Below, one piece after another: positions 1 through 5,474 of a DNA stretch of 9,728 bases (position 1 is the first letter of the stretch; each line of letters begins with the position of its first letter). Under the pieces are notes generated by a model that made no database searches, had not been told where the DNA came from, and saw only the letters and a program-made list of their open reading frames with translations. The position numbers and the translations under genes were made by a program. The stretch is from Treponema sp. (lineage in GTDB: Bacteria > Spirochaetota > Spirochaetia > Treponematales > Breznakiellaceae), in NCBI GenBank assembly GCA_031273405.1, contig JAISRW010000235.1, positions 1 to 9,728 of the forward strand. Reading direction: 5' to 3'.

Positions 1-543
1 CTTTCCCTGGCCATAGGCAAACAGGGCCTCAATGTCAGGCTTGCCAACCGCCTGGCAGACTGGAACATCGACGTAAAAACCGACTCCCAGTTTGCCGAAA
101 TGGATATTACCGCCGAGTCCCGGCGGGCGGTTTCGGAACTTTTCGGCGACGATTACAGCGACGAGATCTCCAGGGTTTCGGAGCTTCCGGGGGTCGATTC
201 CCAGGTTGCCCAGGCCCTTTTGGATCACGGAATCGAATTTATCGAAGATTTCCTGGCTCTTTCGGAGGAAGAATTGGCGGCGATTACCGCTGTTTCGCCG
301 GAACAGTTTGAAACCTTGCGGAAGCTTATCGAAGAATATGTGGAGATTGTAGAAGAGGAAGAAGAACCGGAAAAAACCGGGGAGTTCCCGGGACAGACCG
401 GGGAAGAAGAGCAGGAACAGGGCGAAGAGGCTGGGGAAGAAGCCGAAGAATATGAATGTCCCGAATGCGGAGCCAAAATCACCGTTGATATGACGAATTG
501 TCCCAACTGCGGAATAGGCTTGAGCTTTGAATACGAAGAATAA
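1..543 (+). CDS. nusA: Transcription termination/antitermination factor NusA, C-terminal part (5' end outside window)
   Basis: This is the 3' end of nusA; the frame is open from base 1. NusA binds RNA polymerase and nascent RNA and controls pausing, termination and antitermination. The visible part starts in the second KH RNA-binding domain, with the GxxG loop in IGKQG (bases 13-27) followed by NVRLANRL, a typical NusA KH2 sequence. A helix-hairpin-helix-like region follows (about 178-345, starting SELPGVDSQVAQALLDHGI). Next comes a strongly acidic Glu-rich linker (about 346-454). The protein ends in a four-cysteine zinc-ribbon-like tail with Cys codons at 457, 466, 499 and 508 (CX2C-X10-CX2C). 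E. coli NusA ends in acidic repeat domains and has no such cysteine module. An ATG at 100 is in frame but lies inside the KH domain, so it is not the real start. infB follows after 8 bp, as in many bacteria. Identity is secure; the role of the tail is unknown. Confidence 0.95.
   Translation, partial: LSLAIGKQGLNVRLANRLADWNIDVKTDSQFAEMDITAESRRAVSELFGDDYSDEISRVSELPGVDSQVAQALLDHGIEFIEDFLALSEEELAAITAVSPEQFETLRKLIEEYVEIVEEEEEPEKTGEFPGQTGEEEQEQGEEAGEEAEEYECPECGAKITVDMTNCPNCGIGLSFEYEE
457..510 (+). other. Zinc-ribbon-like module at the NusA C-terminus
   Basis: Two CPxCG knuckles, CPECG and CPNCG, are separated so that the cysteines read CX2C-X10-CX2C. The module ends about ten residues before the stop codon, after an acidic linker. 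Such paired knuckles usually hold one zinc ion in a zinc ribbon or rubredoxin-like fold. Metal binding is inferred from the pattern only. Confidence 0.75.
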
Positions 544-551
544 GGAAGTAT

Positions 552-3128
552 ATGGCTGAAGAAACCGACAATGTCCAGAAACCCAAGGCGGAATTAATCA
601 AACGTTCTCAAAATGAGCACGAAAATCAGGAAGCTCCGAAAAGCGTCTCTAGCGAAGGCGGAGAACGCCGAAAGGTCATTGTGGTCAAAAAAAAGCCTCC
701 TTCCTCTCCCGCTCAGGCCCAGCCGGTTAAAAAGATCCACCCCAAGGTTGTGGTGACCCGGAGCCCTTCTCCCGAGGGGCCCCCCCCCCAGGTAAAAGAG
801 CCCGTCCATGTCCAGCCTCAGCCCCAGCCCCCTTCCCGGGAAGGCGGGACTGATGCCCCGGCGCCCAAACCCCCGGCCCGCCCGGTCGAGGGTGAGACCA
901 ATACCAAGACCTTCCTGGTGAGCCAGAGGCCCGCCGCCGCGGCCGGGCGGGTCGGCGGCCGCTTTGTAGGGCCCAGGCCCAATCGTGACGGGGGGCAGCA
1001 GCGGGGGGGCTATCCCCAGCGGCCGCCCGGCCCCGGCGCCAGGAACGACAGCCGGCCCGTCGGAGCGAGAGGTCCCGGCGACGGCCGTCCTCCCCCCAGG
1101 CCGGGCGGCGGCCAGGGCTTCCGGCCCCAGCCCGGCGGTCCGGGAAGGCCGGGTTTCGGCGGCCAGAGGCCCCCCGGGGGAGGCCGTTTTCCCGCCGGCC
1201 GTCCGGGCGGGGGGATTCCTGTGTCCCCTCCTCCTGTGGAAAACAAGGGGCCGGTAAAGAAATCCTTTAAGGCCAAAAAGCCGGTTTATACCCGCAGGGA
1301 CAAAGAACACGAAATGGAGGCAAAGCTCCTCCAGACCAAGAAAAAGATCACCCAGGTAGCCAACCCGGTACCCAAATCCATTGAGATAATGGAAGTCGTT
1401 TCGGTTTCGGAACTGGCCCGCAAGATGAACCTCAAGGCTTCGGATCTGATTCATAAACTCATGAGCATGGGGATGATGGTTACCATCAACCAGCAGATAG
1501 ACGCCGAGGCGGCAACGATTCTGGCGGCGGAATTCGGCGCCGATATCAAGATCGTCAGCCTCTACGACGAAACCCTCATAGAAACCGGTTCCGACGAGGG
1601 CGCCGTTATGACCAGGAGATCCCCGGTGGTCACTGTCATGGGCCACGTGGATCACGGAAAGACCAAGCTGCTGGACGCGATCCGCAGCGCCGACGTGGTG
1701 TCGGGGGAATTCGGGGGCATAACTCAGCACATCGGCGCCTATACCGTGGAGACCCCCCAGGGCAGCATCACTTTTCTGGACACCCCCGGCCACGAAGCCT
1801 TTACCCGCATGAGGGCCCGGGGCGCCCAGGTAACCGACATCGTGGTTCTGGTGGTGGCCGCCGATGACGGTGTCATGCCCCAGACCGTCGAGGCCATCAA
1901 CCACGCCAAAGAAGCCAATGTTCCCATTATCGTCGCGGTGAACAAGATGGACAAACCCGAGGCAAACCCCGACAAGGTAAAGAGCCAGCTCTCGGATTTG
2001 GGGCTCATGCCCGAGGACTGGGGCGGCCAGACCATGTTCGTGGAAGTATCGGCCCTCAAAAAAGAAGGCATCGACAAGCTTATCGACGCCATTCTTTTGG
2101 AAGCCGAGATCCTGGATCTCAAGGCCAATTACGACCGCCCGGCGGAAGGCAAGGTTCTGGAATCCCGAATCGACCACGGCAGGGGCATTGTCGCCACGGT
2201 GATGGTGGAAAGGGGAACCCTCAGGGTGGGCGATTCCTTTGTGGCCGGAATCTGGCCCGGCAAGGTCAGGGCGCTCTTTACCGACAAGGGCGAAAAGATC
2301 GAAGCCGCCACCCCTTCCATGCCCATCGAGGTTTTGGGTTTCGAAGGCATACCCAATGCGGGAGACCCCCTCCAGGTTGTGGAAGACGAAAGAGTCGCCA
2401 GGGGGGTTTCGGGCAAGAGGCAGGAACTCAAGCGCTTTGAAGACGCCAAGAATATCAGAAAAATCACCATGGATAATCTCCATGACATGATAAACGACGG
2501 CGCCATTCAGGAACTCAAGGTGATCATCAAGTCCGATGTCCAGGGTTCGGCGGAAGCCCTTAAATCGAGCCTGGAAAAGCTTGCCACCAAAGAGATACGC
2601 CTCCACGTGATCCAGGCCCTGCCGGGAGCCATAAACGAAGGGGATGTGGATCTGGCCATCGCCTCCAACGCCATCATCATCGGCTTCAACGTGCGGCCCG
2701 TGCCCAAGGCCAGGATTTTGGCGGAACAGGAAAAGGTGGATGTCAGGAAGTACAATGTCATCTATAAGGCGGTGGAGGAGATACAGCAGGCCATGGAGGG
2801 CATGCTCAAGCCCGACTCCAAAGAAGAGGTTATAGCCACCGTGGAGGTCAGGGATACCTTCAAAACCCCCAAGTTCGGCACCATCGCGGGCTGCTATGTT
2901 CAGACCGGCACGGTCAAACGGAGCGCCTCAATCAACGTTATCCGGGACGGCATCGTCGTCCATTCGGGCAAGATCGGCTCCCTCAGGCGCTTCAAAGACG
3001 ATGCCCGCGAAGTAGCGGCAGGCTACGAATGCGGGCTGGGAATCGAAGGCTTTGACGGCGTCCAGAAAGGGGACCAGTTGGAAGTCTTTGAGATGGTAGA
3101 AGTCGCCAGGAAGCTGGGTTCAAGCTAG
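552..3128 (+). CDS. infB: Translation initiation factor IF-2
   Basis: IF2 is the GTPase that brings fMet-tRNA to the 30S subunit and promotes 50S joining. The 858-residue protein is full length. Residues 1-240 are low-complexity and probably disordered: a charged and Pro-rich part, then an Arg/Gly/Pro-rich part (about 132-221). An IF2 N-terminal helical domain follows (about 277-335). The G domain carries GHVDHGKT (G1, 364-371), [10 protein letters not shown] (G2, 388-397), DTPGHEAF (G3, 410-417), NKMD (G4, 464-467) and SALKKEG (G5, from 500). After it come an EF-Tu-like beta barrel (about 540-620), the IF2 domain III (from about 655, [16 protein letters not shown]) and the fMet-tRNA-binding C2 barrel (about 770-850). 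The ATG at 552 follows AAGGA at 542-546, which overlaps the nusA stop. rbfA begins 5 bp after the stop. All GTPase motifs are intact. A C10 run lies in the N-terminal part. Confidence 0.98.
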   Translation: MAEETDNVQKPKAELIKRSQNEHENQEAPKSVSSEGGERRKVIVVKKKPPSSPAQAQPVKKIHPKVVVTRSPSPEGPPPQVKEPVHVQPQPQPPSREGGTDAPAPKPPARPVEGETNTKTFLVSQRPAAAAGRVGGRFVGPRPNRDGGQQRGGYPQRPPGPGARNDSRPVGARGPGDGRPPPRPGGGQGFRPQPGGPGRPGFGGQRPPGGGRFPAGRPGGGIPVSPPPVENKGPVKKSFKAKKPVYTRRDKEHEMEAKLLQTKKKITQVANPVPKSIEIMEVVSVSELARKMNLKASDLIHKLMSMGMMVTINQQIDAEAATILAAEFGADIKIVSLYDETLIETGSDEGAVMTRRSPVVTVMGHVDHGKTKLLDAIRSADVVSGEFGGITQHIGAYTVETPQGSITFLDTPGHEAFTRMRARGAQVTDIVVLVVAADDGVMPQTVEAINHAKEANVPIIVAVNKMDKPEANPDKVKSQLSDLGLMPEDWGGQTMFVEVSALKKEGIDKLIDAILLEAEILDLKANYDRPAEGKVLESRIDHGRGIVATVMVERGTLRVGDSFVAGIWPGKVRALFTDKGEKIEAATPSMPIEVLGFEGIPNAGDPLQVVEDERVARGVSGKRQELKRFEDAKNIRKITMDNLHDMINDGAIQELKVIIKSDVQGSAEALKSSLEKLATKEIRLHVIQALPGAINEGDVDLAIASNAIIIGFNVRPVPKARILAEQEKVDVRKYNVIYKAVEEIQQAMEGMLKPDSKEEVIATVEVRDTFKTPKFGTIAGCYVQTGTVKRSASINVIRDGIVVHSGKIGSLRRFKDDAREVAAGYECGLGIEGFDGVQKGDQLEVFEMVEVARKLGSS
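780..789 (+). repeat. C10 homopolymer within infB
   Basis: Ten consecutive C residues directly follow GGGG (776-779), so the site also contains the palindrome GGGGCCCC. It encodes Gly followed by Pro-Pro-Pro in the disordered N-terminus of IF2. A one-base slip would shift the frame and remove the whole GTPase. Confidence 0.9.
945..1214 (+). repeat. Arg/Gly/Pro-rich low-complexity segment of infB
   Basis: This stretch encodes IF2 residues about 132-221, made almost only of Gly, Arg, Pro, Phe and Gln, with RG and RGG-like steps such as QRGGY and GARGPGDGR. The DNA is extremely GC-rich and includes CCCCCGGGGG at 1171-1180, flanked by GGCC on both sides. No exact tandem unit is visible, so it reads as a compositional repeat rather than a periodic one. 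Confidence 0.75.
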
Positions 3129-3133
3129 GAAAG

Positions 3134-3514
3134 ATGGGAGAATTCAGAACCGAAAGGGTAGGGCGCCTCATACAGGAAAAGATAGGCGCCCTCATCGTGG
3201 AAGGCAAAATCAAGGACCCCAGAGTGAACCCCTTCCTTTCCATTACCAGGGTCGCCGTGTCCAGGGATCTTGCCTGGGCCGAAGTCTACGTATCAACCTT
3301 TAAGGCCGAAGGAAATCTCGCCAGGGGGGTCGAGGGGCTCCGGAGCGCCGCCGGGTTCATTCAGGCCCAGTTGGCTTCCTTTATGCATATCAGGCAGACC
3401 CCGAAACTCCGTTTTCACGAAGACCTGAGCATAAAAGAAGGTTTTGAGCTTATAAAAAAAATAGAGGAGTTGAATAGCCATGAGGGCCAGGGACCGGACG
3501 GCAGCGGATCATAA
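3134..3514 (+). CDS. rbfA: 30S ribosome-binding factor A
   Basis: RbfA is a small KH-fold protein that binds the 30S subunit late in 16S rRNA maturation and is needed in the cold in E. coli. The 126-residue product has the family layout: an N-terminal helix with RTERVGRLIQEKIGALI, the DPRV motif (28-31), beta strands with ITRVAVSRDLAWAEVYVS (about 37-54), and a C-terminal PKLRFHEDLSIKEG segment (about 90-103) matching the usual PEL-F--D-S---G pattern. The start ATG at 3134 follows AGGAAAG (3127-3133), which overlaps the infB stop. The 3' end overlaps truB by 35 bp. The last dozen residues are Gly/Ser-rich and are probably a non-conserved tail forced by that overlap. The infB-rbfA-truB order is conserved in bacteria and fits shared expression of translation genes. 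Confidence 0.95.
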   Translation: MGEFRTERVGRLIQEKIGALIVEGKIKDPRVNPFLSITRVAVSRDLAWAEVYVSTFKAEGNLARGVEGLRSAAGFIQAQLASFMHIRQTPKLRFHEDLSIKEGFELIKKIEELNSHEGQGPDGSGS

Positions 3515-4394
3515 CGGCCTCCTGCTGCTGAAAAAAAATCCCGGCCTCACTTCTTTTGAGAGCCTCAAGGCGGTAAAGAAAGCGCTTTCTTCGCCCAAGG
3601 TGGGTCATACGGGAACCCTCGATAAATTCGCCTCCGGCCTCCTTCTGGTCCTGGCGGGTTCCTCCCTCAAGCTGGCCCAATGGTTTTCCGGCGTCCCAAA
3701 GGAATACCAGGGGACCGTGCTCTTCGGCGCCGAGACGGAAACCCTGGACCCGGAGGGCGCAATAACCGCCCGGGGGCCTCTGCCTTCGCGGGAGGATGTC
3801 GAAAAGGTCCTTCCCCTTTTCCGGGGCGAGATACTCCAGGAGCCTCCCCTCTACTCGGCCCTCCACATTAACGGCGCAAGAGCCCACGAACTGGCCAGGG
3901 CTGGGGAAAGGCCGGAAATAAAAAAACGGCCCGTTACGATTTACGAACTTGAACTCCTGGCCTGGGAAGCCCCCCTTGCAAAGATACGGGTGACCTGTTC
4001 GGCCGGAACCTACATACGTTCCCTGGCCCGGGACATTGCCCTAGCGGCCGGTTCCAGGGCCCACCTGACGGAGCTGATCCGCATCAGGATAGGCGGATTC
4101 CCGCTCTCCGACGCCGCCGATCCCGACGCCGGCCCTGAAGGGCTGGCCTCGTCCCTCAGGCCCGTGGGGGCGGAAACATTCGACGCCCTGGGGCTCCCCC
4201 GTATCGCGGCGGAAGAGGAAGCGGTGTGGGCCATGGTTCACGGGAAGCCCCTGGCGGCCGTCTTCGGGGATCTGCCGGATGTTCCTGTCCTGGGAGTCTT
4301 CGGGCCGGGCCGGGCCGGGGGGGAGGAACTCGCGGCGGTACTGGAACAGAAGCAGGGCAGATGGAGCTACGGACATGTCTTTGCGGGTCATTGA
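3480..4394 (+). CDS. truB: tRNA pseudouridine(55) synthase TruB
   Basis: TruB isomerises uridine 55 in the T-psi-C loop of tRNAs to pseudouridine. In the 304-residue product, the catalytic motif is VGHTGTLDKFASG (41-53) with the nucleophile Asp48, the same number as in E. coli. The conserved KEY tyrosine is Tyr76. PPLYSALHING (122-132) is the second conserved motif, and CSAGTYIRSLARDIA (173-187) carries the arginine (Arg180) that contacts the catalytic Asp in the family. The usual DPLATG reads DKFASG here, a conservative departure outside the nucleophile. The C-terminal region (about 235-304) is short and weakly conserved, consistent with a TruB C-terminal or PUA-like domain. The start ATG is supported by GAGGAG at 3464-3469. 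The gene overlaps rbfA upstream by 35 bp and ribF downstream by 20 bp, suggesting translational coupling. Confidence 0.95.
   Translation: MRARDRTAADHNGLLLLKKNPGLTSFESLKAVKKALSSPKVGHTGTLDKFASGLLLVLAGSSLKLAQWFSGVPKEYQGTVLFGAETETLDPEGAITARGPLPSREDVEKVLPLFRGEILQEPPLYSALHINGARAHELARAGERPEIKKRPVTIYELELLAWEAPLAKIRVTCSAGTYIRSLARDIALAAGSRAHLTELIRIRIGGFPLSDAADPDAGPEGLASSLRPVGAETFDALGLPRIAAEEEAVWAMVHGKPLAAVFGDLPDVPVLGVFGPGRAGGEELAAVLEQKQGRWSYGHVFAGH
4363..4366 (+). promoter_or_regulatory. Shine-Dalgarno supporting the ribF start at 4375
   Basis: GGAG lies inside the 3' end of truB, 8 nt before the ATG at 4375. It supports that start over an in-frame ATG 96 bases upstream at 4279, whose extra 32 residues resemble no RibF N-terminus and lie deep within truB. 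Confidence 0.6.
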
Positions 4395-5178
4395 CTGGGA
4401 TTCCCCCGGTTTTTCCCCCGAGGCTTCGGCCATGACCGTGGGGGTTTTTGACGGGCTTCACCGGGGGCACACCGAACTCATCAGGCGGATTGTCTCCCGG
4501 GGCCCCTGTCCCACGGTGGTGACCTTCAGGGAGAACCCCAAGATGGTCCTTCTCCCCGGGCGTTACGAGGGAGATATTTTCAGCCTCCGGCAGAAACTTG
4601 CGGCCTTTGAGGAACTTGGGGTGGCCCGGGTCATCCTGATTGACTTTTCTGAATATTTCAGTAGAATAGAGGGATGGGAATTTATTGATTCCCTGGAAAG
4701 CCGGGGAGGCCTGGTTTTTTTGGCCATCGGCGCGGGCTTCCGCTGCGGATATAGGCACGAAACCGGGGCGGAGCTTATCAGGCGGAACAATGAGAGCAAG
4801 GGCATCCCTACCGAAATAATTCCGCCGGTGCTGTACGGGGGCAGCCCTGTCAGTTCCAGCCGAATTCGCGCCGCCATTTCGAGGGGGGATCTGGCCGGCG
4901 CCGGGGCGCTTTTGGGCAGGAACTTTGAACTGGATCTTGCCGGGCTCGAGGGCTTTCCTTTTGTAAAGGATAAAAAAGAGAGCGTGGTCTTTGACGCCTC
5001 CTTCCTTCACCGGATAACGCCGGCCGCCGGAACTTATAGGGTTTTTATAAACCCGCAAAAGTCTTCGGGCGTTTATACGGAAATTACCGTAGAAGGGAGC
5101 AAGGTGTTTATACCTTGTTCCGGCGGATTGAATTATTCCATCCTTGCCGGTCCGGGTTTAAGGGTGGTATTTACATAG
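4375..5178 (+). CDS. ribF: RibF-family FAD synthetase (FMN adenylyltransferase), riboflavin kinase half degenerate
   Basis: Bacterial RibF normally phosphorylates riboflavin to FMN (C-terminal kinase) and adenylates FMN to FAD (N-terminal nucleotidyltransferase). The 267-residue product has a clear adenylyltransferase domain: GVFDGLHRGH (23-32) is the HxGH-type nucleotide-binding motif, PTVVTFRENPKMVL (46-59) follows, and SSSRIR (160-165) matches the conserved S-S-T-x-I-R motif. The usual GxDFxFG segment reads GAGFRCG (119-125). The rest (about 183-267) is only about 85 residues, against about 125 for a full kinase domain. I cannot find the GRxLGFPTAN motif or the NIG-RPT segment. Only a short GTYRVFINPQ beta-strand pattern recalls the kinase fold. 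The protein is therefore probably a single-function FAD synthetase, with riboflavin kinase lost or supplied elsewhere. The true start is 4375, overlapping truB by 20 bp. The 3' end is AT-richer and holds several inverted repeats. Confidence 0.88.
   Translation: MSLRVIDWDSPGFSPEASAMTVGVFDGLHRGHTELIRRIVSRGPCPTVVTFRENPKMVLLPGRYEGDIFSLRQKLAAFEELGVARVILIDFSEYFSRIEGWEFIDSLESRGGLVFLAIGAGFRCGYRHETGAELIRRNNESKGIPTEIIPPVLYGGSPVSSSRIRAAISRGDLAGAGALLGRNFELDLAGLEGFPFVKDKKESVVFDASFLHRITPAAGTYRVFINPQKSSGVYTEITVEGSKVFIPCSGGLNYSILAGPGLRVVFT
4640..4667 (+). promoter_or_regulatory. Candidate sigma-70-like promoter inside ribF
   Basis: TTGACT (4640-4645) and TAGAAT (4662-4667) each match the -35 and -10 consensus at five of six bases, with a 16-nt spacer, in an AT-rich pocket of an otherwise GC-rich gene. 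The spacer holds a perfect inverted repeat CTGAA-TAT-TTCAG (4649-4661). If real, it would give an rpsO-pnp-dut transcript with a leader of about 530 nt. The bases also encode normal RibF residues (IDFSEYFSRIEG), so chance is quite possible. Confidence 0.25.
5039..5054 (+). repeat. Inverted repeat 1 in the 3' end of ribF
   Basis: GGGTTT-TTAT-AAACCC is a perfect 6-bp stem with a 4-nt loop, inside ribF and 148 bp before the rpsO start. It is the first of four small hairpin candidates leading to rpsO. No T-run follows, so it is not a classical terminator. Confidence 0.55.
5076..5091 (+). repeat. Inverted repeat 2 in the 3' end of ribF
   Basis: TACGG and CCGTA form a 5-bp stem around AAATTA. It sits between inverted repeats 1 and 3. 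On its own it would be unremarkable; it is listed because of the cluster. Confidence 0.45.
5096..5121 (+). repeat. Inverted repeat 3 (longest) in the 3' end of ribF
   Basis: GGAGCAAGGT pairs with ACCTTGTTCC over 10 bp, with one G-U pair (5099 with 5118), around the loop GTTTAT. This is the strongest hairpin found in the window and starts 106 bp before the rpsO ATG. The downstream sequence is CGGCGGATTG, not a T-run, so a regulatory or processing hairpin is more likely than a terminator, if it has a role. Confidence 0.6.
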
Positions 5179-5193
5179 TTCCCAATGTAGGAG
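5172..5193 (+). promoter_or_regulatory. Small hairpin abutting the rpsO ribosome-binding site
   Basis: TACAT (5172-5176) and ATGTA (5185-5189) form a 5-bp stem over the ribF stop codon. The 3' arm ends in the first base of the rpsO Shine-Dalgarno AGGAG (5189-5193), which is 8 nt from the ATG at 5202. Such a stem could limit ribosome access, but it is short and AT-rich. Confidence 0.4.
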
Positions 5194-5201
5194 TGAAATA
5201 T

Positions 5202-5471
5202 ATGGCATTAAACAAAGATGAAGTAATCTCCATCGTCACCAAGTTCGGTAAAAGTGAAAGTGATACCGGAGCTTCGGAGGTTCAGATTGCCCTGCTCACG
5301 GAGCGTATTAATCAGCTCACCGGGCACTGCAAACAATTCAAGAAGGATAAGTCCAGCCAGCGGGGCTTATTGATACTGGTCGGTAAACGACGCCGGATGC
5401 TGAAATACATTCAGCGTACCAATCTGGAAAAATACCGTTTGATCTTAAAAGAGCTGGGGCTCCGCAAATAA
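5202..5471 (+). CDS. rpsO: 30S ribosomal protein S15
   Basis: S15 is a primary 16S rRNA-binding protein that nucleates the platform of the 30S subunit. From the ATG at 5202 the product is 89 residues, the standard family length, with the usual features: the N-terminal helix ALNKDEVISIVTKFG, the segment DTGASEVQIALLTERINQLTGH, then KDKSSQRGLLILVGKRRRMLKYI and a C-terminal YRLILKELGLRK. A longer in-frame reading from 5115 overlaps ribF and adds unrelated residues, so it is rejected. AGGAG at 5189-5193 supports the chosen start. The rpsO-pnp pairing is common in bacteria. Here the pnp ATG is only 3 bp after the rpsO stop. In other bacteria S15 represses its own mRNA through diverse leader structures; the hairpins just upstream are candidates, by inference only. 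Confidence 0.97.
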   Translation: MALNKDEVISIVTKFGKSESDTGASEVQIALLTERINQLTGHCKQFKKDKSSQRGLLILVGKRRRMLKYIQRTNLEKYRLILKELGLRK

Positions 5472-5474
5472 AGC

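Noticed and set aside
1168..1185. GGCC-flanked CCCCCGGGGG as a terminator or recombination site
   Set aside because: It lies in the middle of the extreme-GC segment of infB, is not followed by T residues, and is explained by Gly and Pro codons.
594..2606. Long open frame on the - strand opposite infB (670 codons)
   Set aside because: It is a shadow of GC-rich codon bias in infB: His/Gly/Asp/Leu-rich with no recognisable domain, opposite an intact conserved gene.
4279..4374. N-terminal extension of ribF
   Set aside because: The extra 32 residues do not look like RibF, lie within truB, and the ATG at 4375 has its own GGAG and gives a standard RibF N-terminus.
4156..5058. Open frame on the - strand opposite truB and ribF (300 codons)
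   Set aside because: It spans two overlapping conserved + strand genes and shows no protein-family features.
5115..5201. N-terminal extension of rpsO
   Set aside because: S15 is 89 residues in nearly all bacteria; the extension overlaps ribF, and AGGAG precedes the ATG at 5202.
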